Assembly (NCBI GenBank): GCA_030435675.1 | Contig: CM059622.1 | Location: 5,146,001 to 5,210,000 of the forward strand | Direction: 5' to 3' | Origin: Steinernema hermaphroditum | Lineage: Eukaryota > Nematoda > Chromadorea > Rhabditida > Steinernematidae | DNA length: 64,000 bases | Notes under the pieces: generated by a model | Databases searched by the model: none | Told to the model about the DNA's origin: nothing | What the model saw: the letters and a program-made list of their open reading frames with translations, nothing else | Part shown: positions 1 to 11,648 of the stretch, piece by piece | How positions within the stretch are numbered: position 1 is the stretch's first letter | Layout: every line of letters starts with the position of its first letter | Position numbers and translations under genes: made by a program

Positions 1-3000
1 CGCCGTTTCTGCATTTTATAGCTTTATAACGCATATGAATTATGTCTTCTGCTTCACAATGCACTGCTTCCTTTTGATATGCAGTTTTTGCGGCGCTTTT
101 ACCGTATCCTTCATCTGAAGAGTCCTTTTAAGGCTGCTTTCTTAATGCAGGAAATTCCAGTCCGGGGGCCTGGCCTGGCCAATAGCCAAACAATCGACTC
201 ACCGTCCGTTACATGTGACAAAGTGAACTTATCACAAAAAGTTGTAGACATTTAGACAGACAGTCGAATCGAACAACTGTCTCGTAAGTCTCATGTGCAC
301 TATCTGGTGAGAGTCGTTAGTGAAGTGAAGGGTTACGAGAATGAGAATTTTGGTCCGTTTTCAGGAGGTCGCCGAAACGAGGAGTGGGTCAAAGTGGCCA
401 CTAGCCTCTTCTCTAATAATCTAGACTTCTTAAAATCGTATTGTCCTTGACATACTCTGTATATACGATCCACCGCAAAGGCAGATATTCTTAGCTCCCT
501 CCGAGAGTGCGATTTTTAAAGTGACCGCTGCTGTCATATAACAGCAATATCCGCCTATGACCGATCACGACAGATCACGGCACACACTCGTCAATTGCTT
601 GTGGGAGCTGTTCTTCAGGATAGTTTTATACATGTGTTCCATTTTCCAATATGCTTTGATAGTCTCAGTGATTTGTTTCGCAAATTTTGGTGATTTGTGA
701 TACACGTAAACACCAAGTTTTCATATCGAAATTCGATTGCAGATGATTCAGCTCTCTCCTCACTATCAATACAAATCTGAAATCTGATTCATCATGCCCT
801 TAAAGATTCATCAAAGAGGAATGGATGAATGGACATCAACTTACAACCGAAAATGTCTTTTATGTTCTTTCAAGTTTCAAATTCACAATCTCTAAAAGGC
901 CTCAAAATCTCGAATCAGTTATGACCAAATGGTCTGCTGAAAAACCACCGCTCTCTCTTAATTATGTGTGAGTGAAAATCGAGATAATCTCAATATCTTT
1001 ATTTAAAAGCATCCTGTTTCGCACTGTCCTCTTTAGAGCTCTTTTGAGTTCAAGGGCCTATAGGATACGGTACTTGGGAGATGCTGAATACGACAAACAA
1101 ATCACTTCTAGAGGAGTGCGAAAGCGCAACGATAATTGGAGTGTGTTGCCTAAGACGGTGAGAGCAAAGAGCGTGTGCTAAGTAATTCTGCTTTCTGGCA
1201 TTTTGAGTGCCCGTGTGCGTTATGCCCTCTCCTGCATCGCCGGCGGCCGTTCCCGCGGTCGGCCGCGGCGGCAATGACGAACGTGGAGGCGCGTGGCTTT
1301 GCGTTTTTGTTTGCGTCGAGTCGCCGATCACTTCGCCTCGATTCGCATTCGTTTCGTCCGTCGCGGCCGCCGCGATTCGACCGTCGGCGCGATCCTCTCC
1401 CTCCCCTCCCCCTCGATTCTGCCCGCCGCCGTCGGCGCCAAGGGAGCTGGCCGGCTGCCTGCCGTCACCCCCGCCGTGCCCTCAGCCTCCCCTCTTGAGC
1501 CAGCCGGATCGCTTCGCTGAACGAACGGGCGACGCCCCCACTCACCGTGAGCGCGCCGAACGAAACGTGTGGTGGCGCGTCAACTCGCACAACATCTCGC
1601 ACTCGCGACAACCGGCTGTTTAGTGGTGCTCGAAACATGTGAAGGTTGATGGAGCGGAGAGGAACATGCCGAATCGATCGCGATCAGCGCGTCCGTTTCT
1701 GAGGTTCACGTCGCGCACTCCTTATTGCCACGTTGTTCCGATCGGCTGCCTCCGATCTTCGGTCGACATTTAATGTCTTTTGGAATAATCCAATCAAACA
1801 ACCGATGGTCTGAATTCATCCTTTTAATGCTTCAATTGTCTTCTCATCCAGCCGAAACCACCCTAGATTCGTTTCTTTTTGACTTGTGTTTATACGATAA
1901 CCGTCATTGTCCTCTCAGCAGACGAGGATCACCCCGATGTCCGCTCGTTGAGTCTCGAACTGCTTGTTAGTCCAAGTACTCTCAGCATGACTAATATATT
2001 TTGTTCAGACAGAGACAGCTCTTTAAAAGCCACTCCAGACCTATGGACTCCGCTGTGATATATGCCCATGTTGTTCAAGTTGCCCATTGTCATTGAAAAG
2101 TCCCAAAGAAAGCATTTAAAAATGCCTAGATTGGAGTGGTAGTGTTTACATCTCTCCCTAAAAGAAGATCATCACGGACAGTCCTTGGTCTTTAATCTTG
2201 ACATTGTTTGATCTTTGGCTGTTTATAGCCATAATCAAACCAGATGCTTGTGTACTGGATGTGCACTTCTGGTCCTCGTGATTTTTGAATAGACAACAAA
2301 TGATCCCGAAGAATAAACTGTAAACTTTAGTTTAGTTGTGTTAGATCCATTTCATGTTTATGTGGTGTCCGTTTTAAGGCTAAAACATGCTGATCCTAAG
2401 CTGAAATCATACGATTCTATGTCCTTAAATTGCCAGCAACAAAACTCCAGTAAATCAGTCAATCAACGTTCTTCCAAAAGTGACTTCAACTGTGCTCTTC
2501 TCTATGTCTCCTTAATGAGGCGACATTCCACAATGTCAACATAATCATCTTTGATGTTTGAATTGATCATTTGACTTCTCTGTTAAGAATAGTCGTGTTT
2601 TTAAGTGAAAAAATGAACTCTGTTTTCCTCTGATCAGACATATTTCAGACGATTCTTCATCTGATCTTTAAGCCCTTGAACCAATAGGAAAAACCATGTG
2701 AAAGCTACCGAACGATTGATAAATGTGTCTCATATGACAAGGTGTATTTATGGAAGCATCGTGGTCATAAAACGGCAATAAACTGTTCAAAGGACCCTAC
2801 CGGATACCTAAGCAAACAAAAGGCACCTGCACCTTGAGAGTGATTATGGAACTTCAAGTTGGGACTGTTCTGTAAAAAATGCTTTCCCTATCGAAATGTA
2901 TACCCAGTAATTACGGCCTAATCTAAAGAGGTGGGACGTGTATTTCCAAATGCGCTATTTGCTCAAAAATAACGGAGTGGATTATCATCTACTATGACGA

Positions 3001-4877
3001 AATCTGCGTTTACGTGCCGCGCACCTCTCGTTATCACGACGAGCGTCGGGCCGGCGACGGTATCAGTCACGGACGTGTTATTGTTGCATTTCAGAGGGGC
3101 CGCCGCCGCTGCCGCGGAATCTTAATTCGATCGCGACAGCTCTCGCCTTAGCTGTTGCGCTAGCACCTTATTCGTTCCCCCGCCAAGCTGCTAACCTTTC
3201 TCTGCCTCGGCTCCGAATTTCTGTCAGCTGTACGCCCGCACCTGCACCGGTTCAAGGAGCGCCTTTTCCCGTATGAACTTTGTGAACGAGGTAACCTTTA
3301 GCGGCCTTGGCCTTCGCGTTGTAATGTCCTTTTATCTCGCTTCTGATCGTTTTGGGGCGGTGTAAAGCGTTCAGGAAGTTGTGGCCGAGCCATGCAACGC
3401 TAATGACTTTTGAACTGGAGCCCAAAAAACGTTTGTGGGTCCGTCTGAGTCTATCGATTATAGACTTCTGGTATTAGTGTCTCCTTTGCATCAAAAAGTG
3501 TCTATCGGTTTTCTATCTATCTCTTTCGGGCTTCCCTGTCTGCCGGCGTGTCTAGATTCGGTCTGACGTTCGGAAGTGCGAAAAAATGTGTCCACGCAAA
3601 TCCGTTTTCCATCAACATCTTGTGGAATTAAGTAAACCGCTTTGGCGCTCTGCCCCCCGTCATAATGTATTTCAAATCTGACGGCTCGATGACGTTGACG
3701 TCGTCTTGTTTACCCTCGCCAGCTCCTCTGAGCCTCTCGTATAGAAGATGAATAGCTAACCTCACTAAATTGAACCTATTCATATCGTTTGTTTCCGTTA
3801 ATGTTACTCCCAACATGGCTACGTGCGCAATGGCCTCCGGCTGCGGTGTGATCTCTGTCAGAGCGCCGCTATTACGCGGGCAGCGGCAAGAACAGGTGCT
3901 CGCGCTTGTTTTGAGTTGCTGGAGAAGTCTCTCTGCTGTTTTCCGATTGAAATTTGTCTTCAGCTCGTCTGCGGAACAAATGTTTGGCTATTTTCTTGTG
4001 CCTAGCCAGAGGCCAATTGTGTGTCTCCACTATTTTGAGGCTTGAGGCTAAGCCTGGACGTAGAACAAAGGAAAAAACTGGTTGTAGTTTGTATAGAACA
4101 GCGGTGACTCATCTCAATAAGACGAACTCCTAACATGATTACCCTGATTTGCCATTTTTCTCTTGTTTTCCCCTTTTCCCATTCGAAAAACAAACGTCAC
4201 CTTCAAGCTTTGTTTTCGATGTGTCCATTCGTGCATGATTTTGCATATTTTATCAGCCTGTTTATGTGGATCTGCAGCTATACGGGGTGTGGCAAAATAG
4301 AGAAAACGACCAGTCCTCCTCCGGTCCAATTAAAATAATATCAAATTCAAAATGCGCTTTTCAGACAGTCTAAAATTTGTATTTTGTCCTGTATTCTCCA
4401 TCTGCCTGCTTATCCTCAAGTCTAGACATTTGTGCAAAGACGTCTCTTCCGTCCCTCCGGTCTGTGTCTTTTGCACTTTTCTCATTTTTGCCGCCTTATG
4501 TCCCTATGAAAAACAATGTTTTCGAACAGGATTTCTTGTTATCTCCGTGGAACCGTGAAAAGTGCAGATCAGCAGTGAAGCGGGCACGTTTAAACAGTGC
4601 CGGGGAACACCGATGCCCTCCAATTTGCGCTAGCGAAGAGACAATATCGCTTGCAAGTGATAAATTGCCTCCGATGGACGCGAGCCAGCCCAAAGTGATA
4701 AGTGCCTTGTTTTTCACTTGGATGACCTGACTGCCGACATCGAGGGGCTTTTTAGATCCGCTTAATTTGGGATTTTCCCTTCCTTCATTGTGCCCTGTGT
4801 GGCTCTGAGAACGTGCGTGCTCTGCATAATTGCCTTTGTTACTCTGATCTATTCTAACGTGGAATTTTCTATTTCAG
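1..4877. other. Gene-poor stretch, no convincing exon
   Basis: No reading frame here shows a recognisable protein or a convincing exon chain. Two GC-rich CpG-dense patches (about 1200-1620 and 3000-3260) stand out from AT-rich surroundings and could be promoter-proximal or long-outron DNA for a downstream gene. A frame at about 4560-4730 (reads like KRARLNSAGEHRCPP) could be an upstream exon of the candidate gene at 4878, but the splice donor is weak, so I do not call it. Confidence 0.4.
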
Positions 4878-5306
4878 CTGCGCGATCCTGTGAATTAGCC
4901 AAACCGAAGAAGGACTGCGCTCGTCTCTTCCAACACTTCATCTCCACGTTCCGACTCACCGCCGTGCTAGGTGACCCTCTTCTGATCGCTGGTTACAAGG
5001 TTTCGCTCGCCGACGATTGGTACAGCTGGCAGTTATTCGGGAAGCTCGCCTGGATTATTATGACTCACGCCGTCGATGGAATCATAACGCAGGTGTGTGC
5101 TGTTTTCAATTGGAATCGGCTAATCCGCATCGATCTCGACGCCGCAGCTGCATGTTCTCATATATTTGCGCTTCAGATTCGGCCTGACGATATCGATGAA
5201 AATGGTCAGTACGTGGGACAGCCCAAGAGCGCTGATAAGAGTGAAGCATCGCTCGGCAGTACCACGGAGACGATGTTGCCGCCGCCGTCCAACGGAAAGG
5301 ATTTCG
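4878..5306 (+). CDS. Two candidate exons of an unrecognised gene
   Basis: The exon 4878-5092 follows a TATTTCAG acceptor and ends at a CAG/GTGTGT donor. It reads about 71 residues containing two Trp-rich, mildly hydrophobic patches (DDWYSWQLFGKLAWIIMTHA). A second exon, 5177-5306, follows GCTTCAG in matching phase, is polar and Ser/Pro-rich (IRPDDIDENGQYVGQPKSAD), and ends at a CG/GTATGC donor leaving one extra base. I do not recognise the family. No initiator is visible, so earlier exons must lie upstream, and I could not identify the next exon. It may be a separate gene or far-upstream exons of a long isoform of the phosphatase gene at 7955, which is on the same strand. The agreement of phase and splice sites is the main support. 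Confidence 0.45.
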
Positions 5307-7954
5307 GTATGCCTTTTGCTTTTTACATAAAGGGTGGGAGAATTTATTTAACTTTTCGAACTCCTGCTTATCAGCTAATAAGCTGCTTATGGATGGGCGT
5401 GTTATTTTGAGAGAACGTGCTGTGCGTCAAATAAGATTACACTGATTCCGAGGCTATTTTTATAAAGCAATGGCGAAAGAGGGTGTCAGCGTGGAATCAA
5501 AACAACGCTAACAAATGCTTAAAAGGAACTAGTTCGAAGATCATACCCCACTTTCAAATGGACTCCCTTCAGCGAATTGTCATGGTGACGGGTCATGTAG
5601 TATACATGACGTTTCTGTTTTTCTGTGTGCTCTGTTCATTTTGTTCGTTGCTTCTTCTTTGACTGTTCAGTCTTTTCGACCCCGATCTTGACTGCCTTAC
5701 TCGTTAGTGATTCACGTACACTCAATTAGCCTAAGTGTGTGGAACAAAGGATATCAGTTTGACTGATCAGATTCTTTTCCCCCCAATGATTTCGATTCGA
5801 GAGTGAACGATTTAAAAATCTGGTTCAGGCGGGCGCGGCGGACATCAGGAAACTTGTAGGCGCATGATTATACCGGATTTTCTCCAGAAATCCACGCCGC
5901 TGACCCCTGATTGCGCGCCGCTCATTTCAGAGAGTTTTCCCCTTCTTTTGTGTCTCCGTCAAGTGGACTTCATCGAGCTCGCTTCAGCGCTGTTTGTGCT
6001 ATGAATCTTTTATTTGCTCACCAAAGTTCCCGGCAAATTATTAATTAGCCTCAACCGCAGTTCTCAGATTAGCACATAGCAGTGACAACAAACAACGCGG
6101 GCGCCCTTAGGACCCGGTCTCCACTCCATGATCCTATTGTTCACGACCACATTCCCTGCTTGCTTGATTGCGGTGTTGCGCGCGTAGCTTCCAGCGCCAG
6201 CAATTTGTCTCAATTATGTATCCGCAAAAGTTCTCGCCCGCTTTATGGATGCTATTTTTCAAAAATTCGCTTTCGGGATGGGTGGGCTGTGAGTCGTCGT
6301 TTATTGATCGTTCGGGGGTGGATTGATGGAGGACCGCCACATGCCGCCAAAAGACGACGCTGATTTGAAATCTGGCAGTGATGTTTTGGGCGGCGGCGAA
6401 GTTTACGATTGTTGCATCGGATGCGGCGGCGCTCGTTTTTTAGTTTGCAGGGATAAGGATAATTGCTGCCGGCAAACTGGTCGAACGCGGATTATCAAAG
6501 TCTTTTTCTGCGGCGTTTCAACCATTCTGTTTGCCCGCCGCGACTAGTCAGTGCCTGAGAGGCGCATGCAGTGTTTGCACACGTGCCGACGATTTCCGGA
6601 AGAGAATTGAATTCCGTGGTTCGCGAGCGTTTTGCTGCGCCGAAGATGAGGGGACCTCCAACGCACACAAAAGTGATTGAAACCCACGCTGACTCAGCTC
6701 GAAAATACTCGCGCACAAAAGCGATTGAAATTTCGAGAGGGATTAGAATTGAAGTGGATGCGACAGTCTCATTACCTTTTGCGGCGTGCGCATTGTTCCA
6801 TTTCGACTGTCAAGGTCGGCGGCGCCGACAGGCGTGCATGCAGAGCTATTTGTTTTGCGAGAAAACGACGAAAAAGGCGAATCGCGCTTATCCTCTTGGT
6901 CCATTCTTCTTCCCTTGTCGCTCAGTTCACGCATGAATGAGAGAGTTGACTTTGACAGTAGAAGATGAGAGCGCCGCCGAAAATTGACATTTGCGGGAGT
7001 TTTTGGCGCTTTGTCTTCTTCCCCTTTTTCGCTACTTTCGTCTTCTCTCCTTATCGGGCGTGCATTTTTCAGGTTTCCCGATTGAAGCTAGGTATAGCTG
7101 TTGGGTGCTCAAAATTTGTTTATTTAGGGCTGGAAAGTGATAGATGTATTTGTCTTCTCGAGGAAGCATTCTTGAGTCGAGTTTATTTGATCATGGAATT
7201 CATCTCCCTTGGGACGTTAGGGTCCAAACATCTCCGGACCCTCCGGGACACCATCACCTTCCTACACCTCTACAAATCCTATACCGTACTTTTCGCGCGA
7301 CTCTAACATAAACACCCCCAGGGAAGCGTTCTATTTTAAACATTTGTTGCCGCGGCGACCAACTTTCTCTGCATGAGCATCAACCGTTTGTTTTCGATGC
7401 GAAAGCCCAAGCGCGGCCGAGCCTCGACTGTTCGAAATTTTATATTTTTAGCGCGCAAAGCTCGTCGTCCTAGCGCTTATCCACTGTGACGCGTTTTCAA
7501 AAAGCTTTGTTTCAGTTCATGTGATTCTAGCGTAATGCTGTATGCCGCCGCGTGCTGTTTTTCCGCTGTTACACCCTGTGGACGGTGATAGCAGTCAGTT
7601 GGCCCTCGCACCAGGTGTCTGTCTCCTCGTTAGCTCGCTTGGCGCTTGAGGCGACGATTTCTCGAGCACTCTGTGTATGAGATCCATCTTCTCGGCGCTA
7701 CTACTACTATTTCACCACCCCAACCGCCAATCGAAATTCGATTATTGCCGTGTTACTGTAATTTCGCTCTAAATTGTACAACACAACTCTGTTTTCGTCG
7801 TCATCGTCTCCTTTTCCCGTCGGTGTTCACTCCCGGATCCGGTTTTCCAGTTTGATCCGCCGCCGTCACTGCTTCCTCTAGTGCCTCGCGCAGGTCTTAG
7901 TTAACTTCGCCTTCGACACAACAACCAGTGGCCGCTTCCTGTGACCGCGCCGTC
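5307..7954. other. Non-coding or intronic stretch before the SCPL phosphatase
   Basis: This holds stop-rich sequence with several CAG acceptor-like sites but no frame I can tie to a protein. It may be the intron between the exons at 4878-5306 and the phosphatase, or the promoter region of the phosphatase. The last 150 bases become CpG-rich just before the first ATG at 7955. Confidence 0.4.
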
Positions 7955-10744
7955 ATGTCCTCGGTCCAAGCGGGGTTCCCCCCGAGCGCCAACGACCCTT
8001 CGCTCCCGTACGGGTTTCGCCGCCTGAATTCGAAAAGCGGCCGCGTCAACAATAGCGCCACGAAACCCGTGCCACCTCCGTATTATTGGAACGGAGCCAA
8101 TCAACAGCAACCGCAACCTTATTACGGTCGTAACGGAGTTCAAGAGGAGAAACTGGACGACTGGTCCACCTTCTCCTATAATCGCTCGAGGCCTTCGCCG
8201 CTTCTCCAGCCGAAGTACGCTCAGCCGGCTAGCTTCCCTCTGAACCTACCGTACTCGATGAACCGAGGGTCTCCGGCGCCGAAGTCGAAGAATCCGGTGA
8301 ATCGCTCATCAATATATAACGATCTCGACACGGCGGTTTTGCCACCTCCGCCGGTAACCTCCAAAGGGGCCGATCGGGTTTGGAGGCCGTCCACCGTTCC
8401 CCCAATTTCCACACAGCCGAAACCGCAAGCTATTGTCAAACCGATTTTCCCACAGAAGCAAGTGGTGTGGTCAGTCCCGATTGACCCCGATAAACCCACG
8501 CAACAACCCAAAGTACACCGATTGATGCCGTCGGGCACAGTATACGGTAAGACACCCAGAAAGTCGCACCATTTTTTTCGCTGTGGGAGAAATTCGAATG
8601 TGTGCAGTCTGCATGCATTGGGCCACGAAAAACTCGGGAAGAATAGAGACGAATAACACAGCTGTCACTTGAACTTTAGAATTTCTGTTTTCGTCTGCTC
8701 AGGTTACTGTAACTGTTCGTTTCAGATCAACGCAGTATACGCATGACTAACCGACTCACGAAGCCACGCTTGCCAAGATTCTTCCAGTCGCTCTGCTGCT
8801 GCATCAGGCCCAATTCTTCGAGTGAGTTGCAGCTGTTCCATTCGACGTCACATCCGCTTTTCATTCAGAAGAAAAGAAACGAATTCCGGCTGGAAAGGCC
8901 GAGAACAGTGCGACTTCAATCATTACTCAAGTGGCAAAGAACGGTCACAGTGCGGGAGTGGGTCAGTCGCTGAAGCCTGACGTGACCGATGGAATCATCG
9001 CGTCAGCGCTCCCGAATGGCACGACGGTAGCTCCTTCGGCAGCACCTGACATCCTCGCAGCGGCCGCTGCCCAGATCAAGGTGAGTTGAGGAGGAGGCTA
9101 CACACTGTGACATCACATGTCAACTCGGCCGGGGATGTGGAAGTGAACATCTCCTCTTTTTCCACGAATTTTTAGGCTAGTCCCTAGGTGAGCTGAGGGC
9201 GGCCGAATGTTGCACTCTCATATAGTTGTCGCGTGCTGTTTATCGCTGTGTGGTGCCGCTTATCAGTTAAAATGGTCTTCTGAGCATATGATCTACTGAG
9301 TTGGTCAGTTTTATGGCTTCATCGACGTCACTTATCAGCGCGCTACAGTCACCAGCAGTGCTCTAATGGCGGGTGCCTAAACTGGTTTCTGGTGCACTCG
9401 AAGCGAGTTTGTTTTTGCCCAATTACTCCTTCCTGCTTCCTCCTTCTTACCCGCGCGTTTAGAACCGTCTTTTAAAGCGTCGAATATATGGTTACGATTA
9501 GGATCTCTCATTTTCTTCGGACGGATCTATGATTCGCTTCTGTTCCTTGCCGACCGCCGGTTTCTGACAGCCTTTCTGACAGCTCAGGCTCGAACGCCAA
9601 ACAAACTCCCCCTCCACTTTCCATTTCACGGCGCTTCGTTGTCACATGGTCGTTTGCCGAGTAGTATTGTGTTTGCGTACTTGTCCCTTTTCGCGCACTA
9701 TTGATTTCCCTCTTTTGTCGCAGAAATGTTCAATTTGAACCCGATATTCACTGCCATACACGAAGTTTCACTTCGCTCATCCACTCCCCGGCCGAGCACA
9801 GCGCCACTAGTAAAGAGCTTGATAGCTAAGAGGAGCAAAAGACAAAAGGTGTCGCCGGAAGTGACAAACAAGATAAGGAATTTGACAGTTGTTTCTTTTC
9901 AGCCTTGCGAGAAGCTGTTGTTACCGCCGCCGCGGCCATCTGACGTCAACAAGAAATGCTTGATCATCGATTTAGACGAAACCCTGGTCCATTCTTCTTT
10001 CAAGGCAAGTGTTTTGAGCATTTGATGGAAAACAACGTCCCTTCGAGTGTCGGGAAACTGTCTAAGCAAACAAGCAAGTGCACTTCTTATCTTCGTCTTT
10101 TTCAGCCAGTCAAGAACGCAGATTTCGTTATACCGGTAGAGATCGACAACGTCATCCACCAAGTGTACGTGTTGAAGCGCCCGTACGTCGATGAGTTCCT
10201 GGAAAAGGTGGGACCGAAGTACGAATGCGTTCTCTTCACTGCTAGCTTGGCCAAGGTTTGTTTGTGTTTCAAATGTCACGACATCATGGACGACCCCATT
10301 ACAGTATGCCGATCCCGTCGCTGATCTCCTGGACAAACACGGCGTCTTCCGATCCCGGCTATTCCGCGAAGCGTGCGTTTTCAGTAAGGGTAACTACGTA
10401 AAGGTGCGTATTAATCGCTCTTCGCCCTCCAACTCACCAATTCTCATTTCAGGATCTAGCTCGCTTGGGTCGTGATCTGAAACAGGTACTCATTGTTGAC
10501 AACTCTCCAGCAAGTTATGCATTCCATCCTGAAAACGCGGTAATCCGCTCCTTTTATCAGTCAGTATCTGTTGTTGTAGATTCCCGTTCAAACGTGGTTC
10601 GACGATCCCGATGACATCGAACTGCTGGACATCCTGCCGTTGCTGGACCAGATCGCCGAGGCGGACAACGTTTACTCGGTGCTGAACAACAGCAACGACG
10701 ATCTGAACCGCAGCTCATCACTGGAGTATCCTGAGTGCCGGTGA
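7955..10744 (+). CDS. scpl-1: CTD small phosphatase-like protein (SCP/FCP1 homology phosphatase)
   Basis: Eight exons join to about 479 residues: 7955-8546, 8726-8821, 8932-9080, 9903-10004, 10106-10255, 10305-10403, 10453-10539 and 10580-10744. The first ~250 residues are Pro/Ser/Gln-rich and disordered, followed by a Cys cluster ([10 protein letters not shown]) of the kind found near the N-terminus of SCP proteins. The C-terminal ~210 residues are the catalytic domain: [15 protein letters not shown] carries the DxDxT nucleophile motif, followed by [47 protein letters not shown] and [15 protein letters not shown]. Family knowledge: these magnesium-dependent HAD phosphatases remove Ser phosphates, classically from the RNA polymerase II CTD. 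The intron after 10004 begins GC rather than GT. The extension before the catalytic domain is longer than in vertebrate SCP1. Assignment is confident; the long N-terminus is from exon phase only. Confidence 0.9.
9720..9848 (+). promoter_or_regulatory. scpl-1: Probable alternative first exon of the SCPL phosphatase
   Basis: A TTGTCGCAG acceptor-like site is followed two bases later by an ATG at 9726. The frame reads [20 protein letters not shown], then a basic patch (AKRSKRQK), and is open straight into the catalytic exon starting at 9903. A GT donor at 9849 and the TTTTCAG at 9901 would also splice in frame. If this exon were internal to the long transcript, the frame from exon 3 would hit a stop. 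It therefore fits a separate, perhaps trans-spliced, start giving a short isoform with a different N-terminus. Confidence 0.5.
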
Positions 10745-11648
10745 TAGCTCCACAGATCTTTGTGTACATTCTCTGTTCTTTTTTCTGTATCCGGGTGCTT
10801 GTTGTCCTGTTTCGGTGACTTTTCCTCTGTGCTCTGTTGACAGGACAGTTCATAGACCTACCAGTCTTGCTCAGTGGTTCCTGAATTGTACATATGGTTC
10901 TTCTCTATCATCTTGCTCTCTCTGTTTCTACAATATCGACATGAGATTGTGCCTTGCTGCTTTCTACTCATTTCTAGGCTTCCTTGTTCATATTCTAATC
11001 CGGTAATCCTTGTTGTAGCACTATGCCTATAACCGGTACTCTCTCACCACTCCTCCTCCGGTCTAATTGCCTGTAGATCTTTCCTTTATGTTGAGTTTAT
11101 GTGAAGTATGTCGTATACGTTGTAGATGTTCTATCCATGATCACCGCGATGTGCCTTTGGAGTCTTCCGCTGATAGAGTTGTCTATACACTTGTTCCTCC
11201 ATACAAAGACTTTTACAATATGTTCATTGGAGGAGACATCGTGTGGTGATTCATATTGGGCACTGTGAAGAGGTTTGGGCGCCTGTCTATGTCTGCCACA
11301 GGTAGACATAGACTGCTGCAATTAAAAAATGAGTCACGAAAATAGACCTCCTTCTTCTCCCAGTTCTAGACAAAAAGCGGTCGGCAAACGTAACTCATTT
11401 GTCTGTATGGTGGAGAGTGTGGGTGAGACCCTCCCAGAGGAACATCCTATGGACCGCAGCTTGCGCGGGGAACGGCACATCCAGTTGTACCGCGTCATCG
11501 CGCTTCGAAGACACATTAGGAAGAGACGGACGAGTTTCCTTCCGCGGGATATCCACGTCTTCGTCGACAGTGCGCCCCACAAAACGTCGTCGTTCCGTCG
11601 GCGCTGACCGTCGCTGACCAGTTTAGTGCTGCTTCTTGTGCTCCTTGC
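10745..11648. other. Intergenic region between phosphatase and BPI-like gene
   Basis: This holds the 3' flank of the phosphatase and the promoter of the secreted BPI-like gene. Open frames at 11329-11617 are short, lack splice context and overlap in several frames, so I see no gene here. Confidence 0.5.
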
